Positions 1 to 9,674 are shown, counted from the first letter of the stretch. The stretch: 64,000 nt of DNA from Acrocarpospora pleiomorpha (GCF_009687885.1 NZ_BLAF01000009.1:51404-115403); one strand, 5' to 3'. Notes: generated by a model from the letters alone, not told the origin. A program made the numbers and translations.

Positions 1-47
1 GGATCCCGCCCCGCCAGCTCAACCGCCCTCATCGCCCGACCAACCAA
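1..47 (-). CDS. Possible 5' end of a gene running off the left edge
   Basis: On the minus strand an open frame enters the window edge from a TTG at 47 or an ATG at 32, reading MRAVELAGRDP from the ATG. This resembles the start of TPR- or CHAT-type proteins, which often sit after sigma-factor/repeat-protein pairs in these actinomycetes. It would be the third gene of the minus-strand group that begins at 1477. Only 11 to 16 codons are visible, so both reality and function are guesses. The 213 bases between it and the next gene (48-260) show nothing clear. Confidence 0.25.
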   Translation of the reverse strand, partial: MVGRAMRAVELAGRD

Positions 48-260
48 CCCCGTCCCATCAACGCCCTCCCCAACCTCCTGATGGCGGATGTGGGGGTCGC
101 GCCCAGTCGGTTCCTTCGGTGTGCCTGGCTGTTCTCCCTTGTTGGCGGGGACGGCCTTCTCGGCGTCTGGTTGGGGCACCTGGGAGTTGTGTCCGGTCAA
201 TTCGACGCTCTCGTGGGTGGGGGGCTGCGTGCCGGGTTGATGGGGGACGCGTTGGCGGGG

Positions 261-956
261 TTAGGGGCGGGCTCGGAGCCAGCGGGTGGCGATGGGGGGG
301 TTTTCGGGGTGGTGGTAGACGAGGCTGAGCCAGCCGGGTGGGAGGCCGGTTGCGGCGAAGTGGCCGTCGGGGGATGGGACGCGGATCTTGCTGACGTGAG
401 GGGTGCGGATTTCGATCCAGGAGTCGGGGGTTGGGGTGGGGGTGAGGTGGCCAGCTACTTCGAGGCGGCCATTGGTGTGGGCTAGTTCGACGTCGATGGT
501 CAGGGTTTCGGTGGTGAAGCGGTGGCGCTGGGGTTCGCCTCCGGAGCGGGCTCCGGAGGCGGCGGCCACGTCGGTGGGGGTGGCGATGATCGAGCCGGGC
601 AGGCGGAGGGTGAATGCGGCCAGGGCGTCGGCAGTGACGCGGCTGGGGATCGGGTCGGCTCCGGAGGCGAGGCGCATGGCCGCCAGGACGTAGGTGGACC
701 GGCCTTCTGCTATTGGATGGCCTTCCCGGGTTGGGCGACCCTGTGGGGTTGCGTGGCCGTCCGGGGTTGCGTGGCCGTCCGGGGTTGCGTGGTCGTCCGG
801 GGTTGCGTGGTCGTCCGGGGTTGCGTGGTCGTCCGGGGTTGCGTGGTCGTCCGGGGTTGGGTGATCCCCTGGGGTTGGCTGACCGTCCGGAGTTGCGTGG
901 CCGTCCGGGGCTGAGCGGGCCTCTGGGGTTGAGTGGTCCTCGGGTTCTTTGGTCAC
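261..956 (-). CDS. Hexapeptide-repeat N terminus with a C-terminal beta-rich domain, function unknown
   Basis: A 231-residue protein starting at GTG 956. The start overlaps the sigma-factor stop by four bases (GTGA), so the two genes are probably translationally coupled. Residues ~15-75 are a low-complexity array of hexapeptides of the type DDHATP/DGHATP, encoded by an 18-bp tandem repeat. After this come a short helical segment (YVLAAMRLASG) and a C-terminal domain with TLTIDVELAHTNGRLEVAGHL and SWIEIRTPHVSKIRVPSPDGHF, which looks like a carboxypeptidase-regulatory or Ig-like beta domain. There is no signal peptide or membrane segment. It is probably a partner of the sigma factor. No specific function is recognised. 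Confidence 0.7.
   Translation of the reverse strand: MTKEPEDHSTPEARSAPDGHATPDGQPTPGDHPTPDDHATPDDHATPDDHATPDDHATPDGHATPDGHATPQGRPTREGHPIAEGRSTYVLAAMRLASGADPIPSRVTADALAAFTLRLPGSIIATPTDVAAASGARSGGEPQRHRFTTETLTIDVELAHTNGRLEVAGHLTPTPTPDSWIEIRTPHVSKIRVPSPDGHFAATGLPPGWLSLVYHHPENPPIATRWLRARP
751..912 (-). repeat. 18-bp coding minisatellite, nine units
   Basis: Nine consecutive 18-bp units of the form GCGTGGTCGTCCGGGGTT (plus-strand reading). The first six (751-858) are nearly identical and the last three are diverged. Each unit encodes one hexapeptide of the minus-strand gene, so copy-number change keeps frame. The near identity of units 3-6 indicates recent expansion. Confidence 0.9.
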
Positions 957-1477
957 GGGGACTCCTCCAGGAGGGCGCGGAGGCGGGATTCGCAGCGGGT
1001 TCGGGTGGCGCCGACGCTGCCGAGGGGCATGTTCATGCGGGCGGCGATCTGGGCGTAGCGGGCGTCGGGGTTCAGGGCGAAGAGGCGTAACAGGGTGCGG
1101 CAGGGTTCGTCCAGGGTGGCGGCGCGGGCCCAGACGTGGCGGCCGTACTCGGCGTCGACGACGGCGGTGGATGGGTCGGGGACGCTGGGGTCGCCTAGGT
1201 CGGGGAGTTCGACCGGGTGTTCGTTGCGGGTTTTGCGGGAGAGGCGGAAGGCCTCGTGCCGGGTGGTGGTGATCAGCCACGCGCCGATCCGGCTTGGATC
1301 GCGGATCCGGTCGTAGCTTTCGACGAGGCGCAGCCACGCGCCTTGAACCGCGTCGGCCGCATCGGTGGCGCTCAGGCCACAGGCCCTGGCCACCGCCCAC
1401 ATCCGGCCGTCGAACCGGGAGACCAGATCCTTCCAGGCGGTCTCATCGAGAGCGGGCAAAGACGTCTCTTGAGGCAT
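953..1477 (-). CDS. RNA polymerase sigma-70 family (ECF-type) sigma factor
   Basis: A 174-residue protein from ATG 1477 (MPQETSLPALDE). The open frame runs further upstream but loses coding character there. Region 2 covers residues ~17-85, including DAADAVQGAWLRL and the RIGAWLITTTRHEAFR segment. Region 4 covers ~118-170 with a helix-turn-helix (YAQIAARMNMPLGSVGATRTR). It lacks an obvious extra C-terminal domain. It presumably directs RNA polymerase to a small regulon that may include its own operon. No anti-sigma factor is adjacent. The downstream repeat protein is translationally coupled and could play a partner role. Confidence 0.85.
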   Translation of the reverse strand: MPQETSLPALDETAWKDLVSRFDGRMWAVARACGLSATDAADAVQGAWLRLVESYDRIRDPSRIGAWLITTTRHEAFRLSRKTRNEHPVELPDLGDPSVPDPSTAVVDAEYGRHVWARAATLDEPCRTLLRLFALNPDARYAQIAARMNMPLGSVGATRTRCESRLRALLEESP

Positions 1478-1979
1478 GGCACCACTTTCCTGGCTACTGT
1501 CCGCACTGACGGATAAGCGTTGCGTGAGCACTCTATCCAGTGGGTGCGACCACGATCCTCCGATCGGCGAATTGCCAGGCCCCCTGGTGCTCGGAACGGT
1601 GTGGGTGGGGCGACGATGCCGATATGAGAATCTCGCCCGGGTGATCGGGGGCGAAGGGGCAGGATTTGGGATCGGCGTGAGAATTTCGGTCAGGGTTGGG
1701 TGGTCGGGTGAAGATGGCCGGATTTGGGGTGGAGTGGGGATCTCGGTTGAGTGGATCGGGGCGGGGTGGGTGCTACCTGGGGGTTTTCCGTTTGGTGGGC
1801 CAGGGTTTGTGTTTAACTCTCTGTGGTTCGATGAATCCACAGCGTTGTCAAGTGTGATTAGGTATGACTCTGGTCTGGTGCCTCGCCGCGACGGACGGTA
1901 GTCTCTCCTAGAGTCACTTGTGATCATCCCAGTATGAGGCCGTTGGGGAAGGCGCACCTCGTACGAAACGGGAGGTCCG
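1478..1979. promoter_or_regulatory. Divergent intergenic region, 502 bp
   Basis: This region separates the minus-strand sigma factor from plus-strand DUF3145 and must hold both promoters. I see no open frame with coding character. A GGAGG at 1971-1975 lies four bases before the GTG start at 1980. The relatively AT-rich stretch around 1800-1870 is the best candidate promoter zone, but no element is certain. Confidence 0.4.
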
Positions 1980-2477
1980 GTGGCTGCTGCTCGTGGCGTG
2001 CTGTACGTCCACTCGGCTCAGCCTGCGCTGTGCCCGCACATTGAGTGGGCTGTCGCAGGCGTTCTTGGCGTTCCCGTCGACCTGACGTGGACCCCTCAGC
2101 CCGCCGCGCCCGGCGCTTTGCGCGCCCAGGCGGAATGGGAGGGTCGCGCGGGTACGGCGGCGGCGATCACTTCATCGCTCATGGGGTGGCAGCGCATCCG
2201 CTTCGAGATCACCGAGGACGCCTCGCCGGGCGTGGACGGCTCCCGACATGCCTACACCCCCACCCTGGGGGCGTACACGGCGGTTATCGGCGCAAGCGGG
2301 GACATCCAGATCCCTGAGGACCGTCTCCGTAACGTCATGCTGATGGCCGCCCAGGGGCGTGCCGTCCTGGAGGACGAGCTCGATCGCCTGCTTGGCAAGC
2401 AGTGGGACGAGGAGCTCGAATCCTTCCGCTACGCCGGTGAGGGAGCGCCTGTCCGCTGGCTCCACGCCGCCGTCTAA
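1980..2477 (+). CDS. DUF3145 family protein
   Basis: A 165-residue protein starting at GTG 1980 behind GGAGG. The opening reads GVLYVHSAQPALCPHIEWAV and the C-terminal half has LEDELDRLLGKQWDEELESFRYAGE, both characteristic of DUF3145. This is a soluble actinobacterial family of unknown function that is commonly encoded beside the fatty-acid synthase cluster, as here. It converges on the fab operon and is closed by a hairpin at 2498-2523. No catalytic motif is evident. Confidence 0.9.
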   Translation: MAAARGVLYVHSAQPALCPHIEWAVAGVLGVPVDLTWTPQPAAPGALRAQAEWEGRAGTAAAITSSLMGWQRIRFEITEDASPGVDGSRHAYTPTLGAYTAVIGASGDIQIPEDRLRNVMLMAAQGRAVLEDELDRLLGKQWDEELESFRYAGEGAPVRWLHAAV

Positions 2478-2497
2478 CCGCCGAGAAGGGTGATCAT

Positions 2498-2523
2498 GGC
2501 GGGCTCGGGTAGTTGAGCCCGCC
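2498..2523 (+). terminator. Hairpin downstream of DUF3145
   Basis: A perfect 9-bp stem (GGCGGGCTC with GAGCCCGCC) and an 8-base loop, 20 bases after the DUF3145 stop. There is no T-tract, as is usual for high-GC actinomycete terminators. Confidence 0.75.
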
Positions 2524-2531
2524 ACGCCGGA

Positions 2532-2711
2532 TCAGCGGGTGAGCTCCCGGATGGGATCGACCTGCGGATCCCCGGCGTCCATGTGGTAGTCCGCAGGCAA
2601 GGTGCGGTCGACGCCCCTCGGCAGGCCGACAGCTCGCAGCAGCATCGTGACCGCCACGCTGACCACGATGTTCAGGACACAGGCGGTCAGCGCGCACGTC
2701 GTCTTCGACGA
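2532..2711 (-). pseudogene. Orphan small membrane-protein frame lacking a start codon
   Basis: A 59-codon minus-strand frame begins SSKTTCALTAC, continues through one hydrophobic helix (CVLNIVVSVAVTMLLRAVGL) and ends in a polar tail DYHMDAGDPQVDPIRELTR. The codon just before the first Ser is TAG, where an ATG would be expected. The remaining candidate starts are internal GTG codons inside the helix. Composition looks protein-like, so this is either a recently killed small membrane protein or one using an internal start. It lies after the accD terminator and is not part of that operon. Confidence 0.35.
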
Positions 2712-2760
2712 CTACGTTCCCGCCCCTCCGCCCGCGCCGTCCACGATCGAGTGAGGAACG

Positions 2761-2800
2761 CGAGAAGGCGCCCGGGGCGTGTTGCTCGGGCGCCTTCTCG
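2761..2800 (-). terminator. Strong terminator of the fab operon
   Basis: A perfect 14-bp stem (CGAGAAGGCGCCCG at 2761-2774 with CGGGCGCCTTCTCG at 2787-2800) and a 12-base loop, eight bases after the accD stop on the minus strand. Confidence 0.9.
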
Positions 2801-2807
2801 CGAGTGA

Positions 2808-4226
2808 TTACAGCGGGATGTTGCCGTGCGCGCCGCGGGCGGGGGTGGCCTGGGCCAGGACCTTGGCGATGGCGCCTCGGGTCTGGCTGGGTTCGATTAC
2901 CTCGTCGACGACGCCGAGGTCCACCGCGCGGGAGAGGCCGCCGGCGACCTTCTCGTGTTCCTCGGCGAGGCGGGCTTCGAGTTCTGAGCGCTCTTCCTCG
3001 GGGGCGGCGGCCAGTTCGCGGCGTTTGAGGATGCGGATGGCGGCCACCGCGCCCATCACGGCCAGCACGGCGGTGGGCCAGGCGAAGACGCGGGTGGCGC
3101 CCAGGGAGCGGGAGTTCATCGCGATGTAGGCGCCGCCGTACGCCTTGCGGGTCACCAGGGTGATGCGCGGGACCGAGGCTTCGGCGAAGGCGTGCAGGAG
3201 CTTGGCGCCGCGGCGGACCACGCCGTCGTGTTCCTGGCCGACACCGGGAAGGTAGCCGGGCACGTCGACGAGAACGATCAGAGGGACCCCGAAAGCATCA
3301 CACATCCGTACAAAACGGGCGGCTTTTTCGGCGGAGGCGGAGTCGAGGCAGCCGCCGAGGCGCATCGGGTTGTTGGCGACGACGCCGACCGTGCGGCCGC
3401 CGAGGCGGCCGAGGGTGGTGACGATGTTGGGAGCCCACTTGGGGTGGAGCTCGACACCGGGGTCGTCCAGCAGACCGTTGATCAGCGGGTGCACGTCGTA
3501 GGCGCGGCGCGGGTTGTCGGGCAGCAGGGCGGAGAAGTCGACCTCCTCGACCGAGCGCACCCGGCCCTGGTGGCCGAGCAGGCTGGCCAGCTCACGGGCC
3601 CGCAGCAGGGCATCGGCCTCGGTCTTGGTGACCACGTGCACGACGCCGCTGCGCTTGCTGTGCGGCTCGGGGCCGCCTAGCGCGGCCATGTCGATCTGCT
3701 CGCCGGTGACGCTGCGCACCACGTCGGGGCCGGTGACGAAGATGCGGCCCTGGTCGGCCAGGACGACGATGTCGGTGAGCGCGGGGCCGTAGGCGGCGCC
3801 ACCGGCGGCGGCGCCGACGACGACGGAGATCTGCGGGACGACGCCGGAGGCCTTGGTCATCGCGGCGAACACCCGGCCGACGGCGTGCAGCGACTCCACG
3901 CCTTCGGCCAGCCGGGCCCCGCCGGAGTGCCAGACCCCGATGATCGGCACGCGCTCGCGGACCGCCACGTCGTAGGCGTGCACGATGTGCTCGCAGCCCT
4001 CGCTGCCCATCGCGCCGCCCTGCACCCGGGCGTCACTGCAGAAGGCAACCACGGGAACGCCCTCGATGCGACCGGTCACGGCGAACACGCCGCTCTTGTC
4101 CTCGGGCGAGATCGGCCGGATCGAGCCCTCGTCGAGGAGGTGGCCGAGCCGGACCTGGGGATCGCGGGGATCCGCGGCCTCCTGATCGGAGGACGGGGTC
4201 ACCATCCTGTTGTCGACAACCGTCAT
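2808..4226 (-). CDS. accD: Acyl-CoA carboxylase carboxyltransferase (beta) subunit
   Basis: About 472 residues from ATG 4226, which has GAGAGG seven bases upstream. A TTG at 4241 would overlap the fabF stop but is less likely. It transfers CO2 from carboxybiotin to acetyl- or propionyl-CoA to give malonyl- or methylmalonyl-CoA. The N-terminal half contains IGVWHSGGARLAEGVE and the oxyanion loop GAAAGGAAYGPAL. The C-terminal half contains LVDVPGYLPGVGQEHDGVVR and RKAYGGAYIAMNS, both diagnostic of the PccB/AccD family. It is the last gene of the fab operon and supplies the extender unit used by FabD. Confidence 0.93.
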   Translation of the reverse strand: MTVVDNRMVTPSSDQEAADPRDPQVRLGHLLDEGSIRPISPEDKSGVFAVTGRIEGVPVVAFCSDARVQGGAMGSEGCEHIVHAYDVAVRERVPIIGVWHSGGARLAEGVESLHAVGRVFAAMTKASGVVPQISVVVGAAAGGAAYGPALTDIVVLADQGRIFVTGPDVVRSVTGEQIDMAALGGPEPHSKRSGVVHVVTKTEADALLRARELASLLGHQGRVRSVEEVDFSALLPDNPRRAYDVHPLINGLLDDPGVELHPKWAPNIVTTLGRLGGRTVGVVANNPMRLGGCLDSASAEKAARFVRMCDAFGVPLIVLVDVPGYLPGVGQEHDGVVRRGAKLLHAFAEASVPRITLVTRKAYGGAYIAMNSRSLGATRVFAWPTAVLAVMGAVAAIRILKRRELAAAPEEERSELEARLAEEHEKVAGGLSRAVDLGVVDEVIEPSQTRGAIAKVLAQATPARGAHGNIPL

Positions 4227-4237
4227 CTGCGTGCCTC

Positions 4238-5470
<1,233 letters not shown>

Positions 5471-5514
5471 TTGTCTGCACTCCTCATTACTCGCTGCGGC
5501 CGGACTGGGTCAGC

Positions 5515-5754
5515 TCAGCCCTGGATGAAGTTGACGACGTCCTTGACGGTCTTCAGGTGCTTGAGCTGGTCGTCGGGGATCTCCGCGCCGAACTCGTCCT
5601 GGGCCGCCACCGCGATCTCGACCATGGACAGCGAGTCGATGTCGAGGTCGTCCACGAAGCTCTTCTCCGGGGTCACGTCCGAGGCCGGGATGCCGGTGAT
5701 CTCATTGATGATCTTGCCGAGGCCCGCGAGGATCTCCTGCTCGGTCACTGCCAT
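5515..5754 (-). CDS. acpP: Acyl carrier protein
   Basis: A 79-residue acidic protein. Ser41 in the DIDSLSMVEI motif is the 4'-phosphopantetheine attachment site. Start ATG 5754 has a clear AGGAG. It carries growing acyl chains between FabD, FabH and FabF. It sits between fabH and fabF, with a 61-bp gap after fabH that contains a hairpin. Confidence 0.96.
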   Translation of the reverse strand: MAVTEQEILAGLGKIINEITGIPASDVTPEKSFVDDLDIDSLSMVEIAVAAQDEFGAEIPDDQLKHLKTVKDVVNFIQG

Positions 5755-5792
5755 GTCGCTGTATCTCCTTCAGGGTGGTTTTCTGGGGTTCC

Positions 5793-5810
5793 GCACGGCC
5801 GGAGCCGTGC
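5793..5810 (-). promoter_or_regulatory. Intercistronic hairpin fabH-acpP
   Basis: GCACGGC and GCCGTGC form a perfect 7-bp stem with a four-base loop in the only sizeable gap inside the operon. Acyl carrier protein is needed in large excess over the enzymes. The hairpin may stabilise or process the message upstream of acpP (inference). Confidence 0.45.
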
Positions 5811-5815
5811 AAGTC

Positions 5816-6772
5816 TCAGGGGATCTCGATGACCTGCGAGGCGTAGGTCAGTCCCGCGCCGAAGCCGAGCAGCAGGGCCAGGCCGCCCGAGGGCACCTCG
5901 CCGCGCTCGATCATGCGGGACAGCGCGAGCGGGATGGACGCGGCCGAGGTGTTGCCGGCCAGCACGATGTCCTTGGCGACGACCGCGTTGTCGGCGCCCA
6001 GTTTGCGGGCGATCGCCTCGATGATGCGCAGGTTGGCCTGGTGGGGCACGAAAGCGGCGAGTTCGGCGGGGTCCACCCCCGCAGCCTCGCACGCCTGTTT
6101 GGCGATCGGGTGAAGGGCCGTGGTGGCCCAGCGGAACACGGTCTGGCCTTCCTGGTGCAGCGCCGAGTGCCGGTCCTTGATCGTGATCGCGTCGGCCTTG
6201 TCGCCCGCGCTGCCCCACACCACCGGGCCGATGCCGGCCGTCTCGGACGGCACCACGACGGCCGCGCCCGCACCGTCCGCGAAGATCACCGAAGTGGCCC
6301 GGTCCTGGATGTCCACCCACTGGGTGAACTTCTCGGTCCCGACGATCAGCACGTTCCTGGCCGAGCCGGCCCGGATGGCGTCGCTGGCCGATGCCAGCGC
6401 GTAGCAGAAGCCGGCGCAGGCCGCGTTGACGTCGTAGGCTCCCGGCGCGTCGATGCCCAGCCGGTGCGCGACCCGCCCCGCGGCGTTGGGGATCTGGGTC
6501 TCCAGCGTGCAGCTGGCCACGATCACCAGGTCGATGTCGGCGGCGCCCAGGCCGCTGGCGGCCAGCGCCTTGCCCCCGGCCTGCACGGCCAGGTCGATCT
6601 CGGACTCCTCGGGCGTGGCGAACCGTCGTTCCTTGATCCCGACCCGGCTCTGGATCCACTCGTCGTTAGTTTCGATGATCTTGGCGAGGTCGTCGTTGGT
6701 GACCACGTTGGCGGGCTGGTAGTGCCCGAATGCCAGTACCTTCGCGCCCGGCGCGCCCGCGGGAAGCTTCAC
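5816..6772 (-). CDS. fabH: Beta-ketoacyl-ACP synthase III
   Basis: A 318-residue initiating condensing enzyme joining an acyl-CoA primer to malonyl-ACP. The triad is Cys119 (DVNAACAGF), His244 (FVPHQANLRI) and Asn274 (AGNTSAAS). Start GTG 6772 overlaps the fabD stop by four bases (GTGA), so translation is coupled. In actinomycetes this enzyme sets the branched-primer selectivity, but substrate preference cannot be read here. Confidence 0.95.
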   Translation of the reverse strand: MKLPAGAPGAKVLAFGHYQPANVVTNDDLAKIIETNDEWIQSRVGIKERRFATPEESEIDLAVQAGGKALAASGLGAADIDLVIVASCTLETQIPNAAGRVAHRLGIDAPGAYDVNAACAGFCYALASASDAIRAGSARNVLIVGTEKFTQWVDIQDRATSVIFADGAGAAVVVPSETAGIGPVVWGSAGDKADAITIKDRHSALHQEGQTVFRWATTALHPIAKQACEAAGVDPAELAAFVPHQANLRIIEAIARKLGADNAVVAKDIVLAGNTSAASIPLALSRMIERGEVPSGGLALLLGFGAGLTYASQVIEIP

Positions 6773-7671
6773 TGCAATGCCTCCTTGGCGGCGGCTCGTG
6801 CGGTTTCCAGGTCCTCGGGGGTCTTGAGCGCCACGGTCCGCACGCCGGTCAGGCCGCGTTTGGCCAGCCCCGTCAGCGTGCCGCCGGGCAGCAGCTCGAT
6901 CATCGTGGTGACGCCTCGCGCCGCCATCGTCTCCATGCACAGGTCCCACCGGACCGGGCGGCTGACCTGGGCGATCAGGCGCTCCAGTAGGTCGGCGCCG
7001 GATTCGACCAGCGCGCCGTCGGCGTTGGAGAGCAGCCGCAGGGCCGGGTCGGCCGGGGTCATCCCGGCGGCGGCCGCGCGCAGCTGGGCGACGGCGGGCT
7101 CCATGTGCTCGGTGTGGAAGGCGCCCGCGACCGACAGCGGCCTCAGCCGGGCTCGCTGCGGCGGGTCGGCCTGGAAAGCCTCCAGCTGGGCCAGCGTGCC
7201 CCCGGCCACGATCTGCCCGGCGCCGTTGACGTTGGCGGGGGTCAGGCCGTGCTTCTCGATGGATTCGAGCACGTCCACGCCGCCGAGCACGGCGGTCATC
7301 CCGGTCGCGGTGGCGGCGGCCGCCTTGGCCATCGCCTGCGCGCGCTCCCGGATCAGGGTCAGCGACTGCTCGGCGGTGAGCGCCCCGGCGATGGTCGCGG
7401 CGGCGAACTCGCCCACGCTGTGCCCGGCCACCAGATCCGGGGTCACGCAAAGCGTCTCGTACGCGGCCAGGGCGGCGGCCACCAGCAGCGGCTGGGCCAC
7501 CGCGGTGTCCCGGATCTCGTCGGCGGTCGCGGTGGTGCCGAACCCGGCCAGATCGAGACCGGCGATCTCCGACCACGCCGACAGGCGGTCGCGGAAGCCG
7601 GGGATCTCCAGCCACGGACTCAGGAAGCCTGGGGTTTGGGCGCCTTGTCCCGGCGCGACGATGACGAGCAC
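6769..7671 (-). CDS. fabD: Malonyl-CoA:ACP transacylase
   Basis: A 300-residue transacylase that loads malonate on ACP. It has the N-terminal IVAPGQGAQTPGFL, nucleophile Ser85 in VAGHSVGEFA and catalytic His186 in GAFHTEHM. It is the first gene of the operon fabD-fabH-acpP-fabF-accD. Start GTG 7671. Confidence 0.95.
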   Translation of the reverse strand: MLVIVAPGQGAQTPGFLSPWLEIPGFRDRLSAWSEIAGLDLAGFGTTATADEIRDTAVAQPLLVAAALAAYETLCVTPDLVAGHSVGEFAAATIAGALTAEQSLTLIRERAQAMAKAAAATATGMTAVLGGVDVLESIEKHGLTPANVNGAGQIVAGGTLAQLEAFQADPPQRARLRPLSVAGAFHTEHMEPAVAQLRAAAAGMTPADPALRLLSNADGALVESGADLLERLIAQVSRPVRWDLCMETMAARGVTTMIELLPGGTLTGLAKRGLTGVRTVALKTPEDLETARAAAKEALQ

Positions 7672-7787
7672 ACACTAACCCTGCCCTGTAGAAGTCCACC
7701 ACACTGATGGGGATGTGCACGAACTTGGTGTGGGCGGTTTTGTTTGGTTCCTACAGTTAAGGTTTCTCCGGCATTTCTCGGATTCGG
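7672..7787 (-). promoter_or_regulatory. fab operon promoter region
   Basis: A 116-bp gap between the regulator gene and fabD, both on the minus strand. On that strand TGTAGGAAC (around 7746-7754) could serve as a -10 element, followed by an A/C-rich leader. In streptomycetes the PucR-type FasR binds this interval and activates the operon. That FasR acts here is inferred from synteny, and no operator is assigned. Confidence 0.4.
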
Positions 7788-8936
7788 CTAGGTTACGGTC
7801 AGGCGACCCAATATCAGGCCAACCTGCAGGGTAAATGCGGACCTTCCCTCCGTCGGCTGGTAGCCGGTCAGCTCGGTGATCTTGCGTAGCCGGTACCTGA
7901 CGGTGTTCGGGTGCACGAACAGCAGGCGGGCGGTGGCCTCCAGCGAGGTGCCCTGTTCCAGGTAGGTGGCCAGGGTGTCGAGCAGGGGCGTGCCGGCCAG
8001 GGGTTTGAAGACGTTCTCGATCAGCTGGCCGCGGGCGTCCTCGTCGCCGTCGATGGCTCGTTCGGCCAGCAGGTCCTCGGCCAGGACCGGGCGGGGGGCG
8101 TCCGGCCAGCCGGCGGCGGCGCGCAGCCCGGCGATGGCCGCGCGGGCGGAGCGGGCGGCGGCGTGCAGGTCGGAGACCTCGGGGCCGATCACGATGGGGC
8201 CCGCGGCGAACCGGGGGACCACGCTCCTGGCGGCGTCCTTGATGCTGTCGGCGCCGCCGACGATGACGATCAGGCGTTCGCCCTGCACCCCCGCGAGCAG
8301 GTCGTGGCCGACGCGGCGGCCCTTGTCGCGCAGGCCGTCGATGACGCTCTGCGGGTCCTCGTCCGGGGCATACCCGGCGAAGACGACGACCGGGGCGGAG
8401 GTCCAGCCGAGGGCGGCGGCCCAGGAGTGCAGGCCGTCGTCGACCTCGCCGCGGACCAACGCGTCCACGATCAGCGCTTCCAGGCGGGCGTCCCAGGAGC
8501 CGCGGGCCTCGGCCTCGCGGGCATACACCTGGGCGGCGGCGAAGGCCACGTCGCGGGTGTAGCGCAGCATCGCGTTGCGCAGCTGCTCCTCGCCGCCGGG
8601 AGCGGCCAGCTCGTCGGCCTCGGCCTCCACCACCTCCACCACGATCCGTACCAGATCGACGGTCTGCTGCAGCGAGACGCTGCGTTTGAGCTCGCGCGGC
8701 GCGGTGCCGAAGAACTCGATGCTGGGCGTGGGCCGCCCCTCGCCCGCGTGGCCGAACCACTCCACGAACGCGGCGATGCCCGCCTGCGCCACCAGACCGA
8801 CCCAGGACCTGTCCTCGGCCGACAGGGCTCGATACCAGGCGAGCTGCTCCTCCATGCGCGCCATCGCGGCCGTGCCGAGGCTGCCCATCGCCCGGTCCAG
8901 CCGCCGTGCTGTGTCCTCGCGGACCCTGTCATTCAC
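7788..8936 (-). CDS. fasR: PucR-family transcriptional regulator of the fab operon
   Basis: A 382-residue protein from GTG 8936. The N-terminal part is helical (RMEEQLAWYRALSAEDRSWV). The middle holds a GGDEF-related PucR sensor domain. The C terminus carries the PucR helix-turn-helix (residues ~320-370) with ATYLEQGTSLEATARLLFVH and NTVRYRLRKITELTG. It lies directly upstream of fabD in the same orientation, the position of FasR in Streptomyces, where it activates fatty acid synthesis. The symbol rests on family plus synteny. Confidence 0.85.
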   Translation of the reverse strand: MNDRVREDTARRLDRAMGSLGTAAMARMEEQLAWYRALSAEDRSWVGLVAQAGIAAFVEWFGHAGEGRPTPSIEFFGTAPRELKRSVSLQQTVDLVRIVVEVVEAEADELAAPGGEEQLRNAMLRYTRDVAFAAAQVYAREAEARGSWDARLEALIVDALVRGEVDDGLHSWAAALGWTSAPVVVFAGYAPDEDPQSVIDGLRDKGRRVGHDLLAGVQGERLIVIVGGADSIKDAARSVVPRFAAGPIVIGPEVSDLHAAARSARAAIAGLRAAAGWPDAPRPVLAEDLLAERAIDGDEDARGQLIENVFKPLAGTPLLDTLATYLEQGTSLEATARLLFVHPNTVRYRLRKITELTGYQPTEGRSAFTLQVGLILGRLTVT

Positions 8937-8999
8937 GCTACAAGCGTGCCAGGTCACTGGCGATGGTGCCGCCTCCGGGCGAAGTGAGACCCTGGAGAG

Positions 9000-9674
9000 G
9001 TGTATCGGGAACGCCCGTCGCTGGTCCCCGGGGCCGTGTTGTGGTGCTCCTCCGGCGTGTCGGAGGAAGAGGAACTTCGCGTGCTTCCGGACGGCTGCAT
9101 GGATCTGCTCTGGACCGAGGGCACCCTGCTGGTGGCCGGTCCCGACGCCGAGGCGTTCGTGACGAGGGTCCCGGCGGGCGCCTCGTTCACGGGTTTGCGG
9201 TTCGCGCCGGGAACGGCTCCGGCGATGCTCCGCGTCCCCGCCGCCGAACTGCGCAACCAGCGGATCCCGCTCGCCGACCTGTGGCCCGCCGCCGAGGTCC
9301 GGCGCCTCTCCGATCGGGTACGGCACGCGGACTCGGTCGCCGCGGGACTCGAGGAGATCGCGGGCGAACGGCTCGACGGCGTCGACCCCCTGGTCCGCGA
9401 GGTCGCCGCCCTGCTCGACGGCGGGGCCAGCGTGACCGCCACCGCCGCGAGGCTGGGCCTGGGCGAGCGGCGGCTGCACCGCCTCAGCCTGACCGCGTTC
9501 GGGTACGGCCCGAAGACGCTGGCCCGCATCCTGCGCCTGGGCCGCGCCCTCGAACTGGCCAGAACCGGCCGGCCCTTCGCCGACGTTGCCGCCACCACCG
9601 GCTACGCCGACCAGGCGCATCTGGCGCGCGAGGTGCGCAGCCTGGCCGGGGTCCCGCTCGGCGACCTGGTCTAG
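9000..9674 (+). CDS. AraC-family regulator with N-terminal DUF6597-type domain
   Basis: A 224-residue protein. The N-terminal half includes LPDGCMDLLWTEGTLLVAGP and FTGLRFAPGTAPAML, the usual sensor domain of this subgroup. The C-terminal half is an AraC helix-turn-helix ending GYADQAHLAREVRSLAG. Start GTG 9000 overlaps its own purine-rich Shine-Dalgarno region. It is transcribed away from fasR. The stop overlaps that of the convergent VOC gene by four bases. The target is unknown and may be the neighbouring VOC gene. Confidence 0.85.
   Translation: MYRERPSLVPGAVLWCSSGVSEEEELRVLPDGCMDLLWTEGTLLVAGPDAEAFVTRVPAGASFTGLRFAPGTAPAMLRVPAAELRNQRIPLADLWPAAEVRRLSDRVRHADSVAAGLEEIAGERLDGVDPLVREVAALLDGGASVTATAARLGLGERRLHRLSLTAFGYGPKTLARILRLGRALELARTGRPFADVAATTGYADQAHLAREVRSLAGVPLGDLV

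Noticed and set aside
751..912. Regular short repeats considered as a CRISPR array
   Set aside because: Units are contiguous 18-mers with no spacers and lie in frame in a coding sequence.
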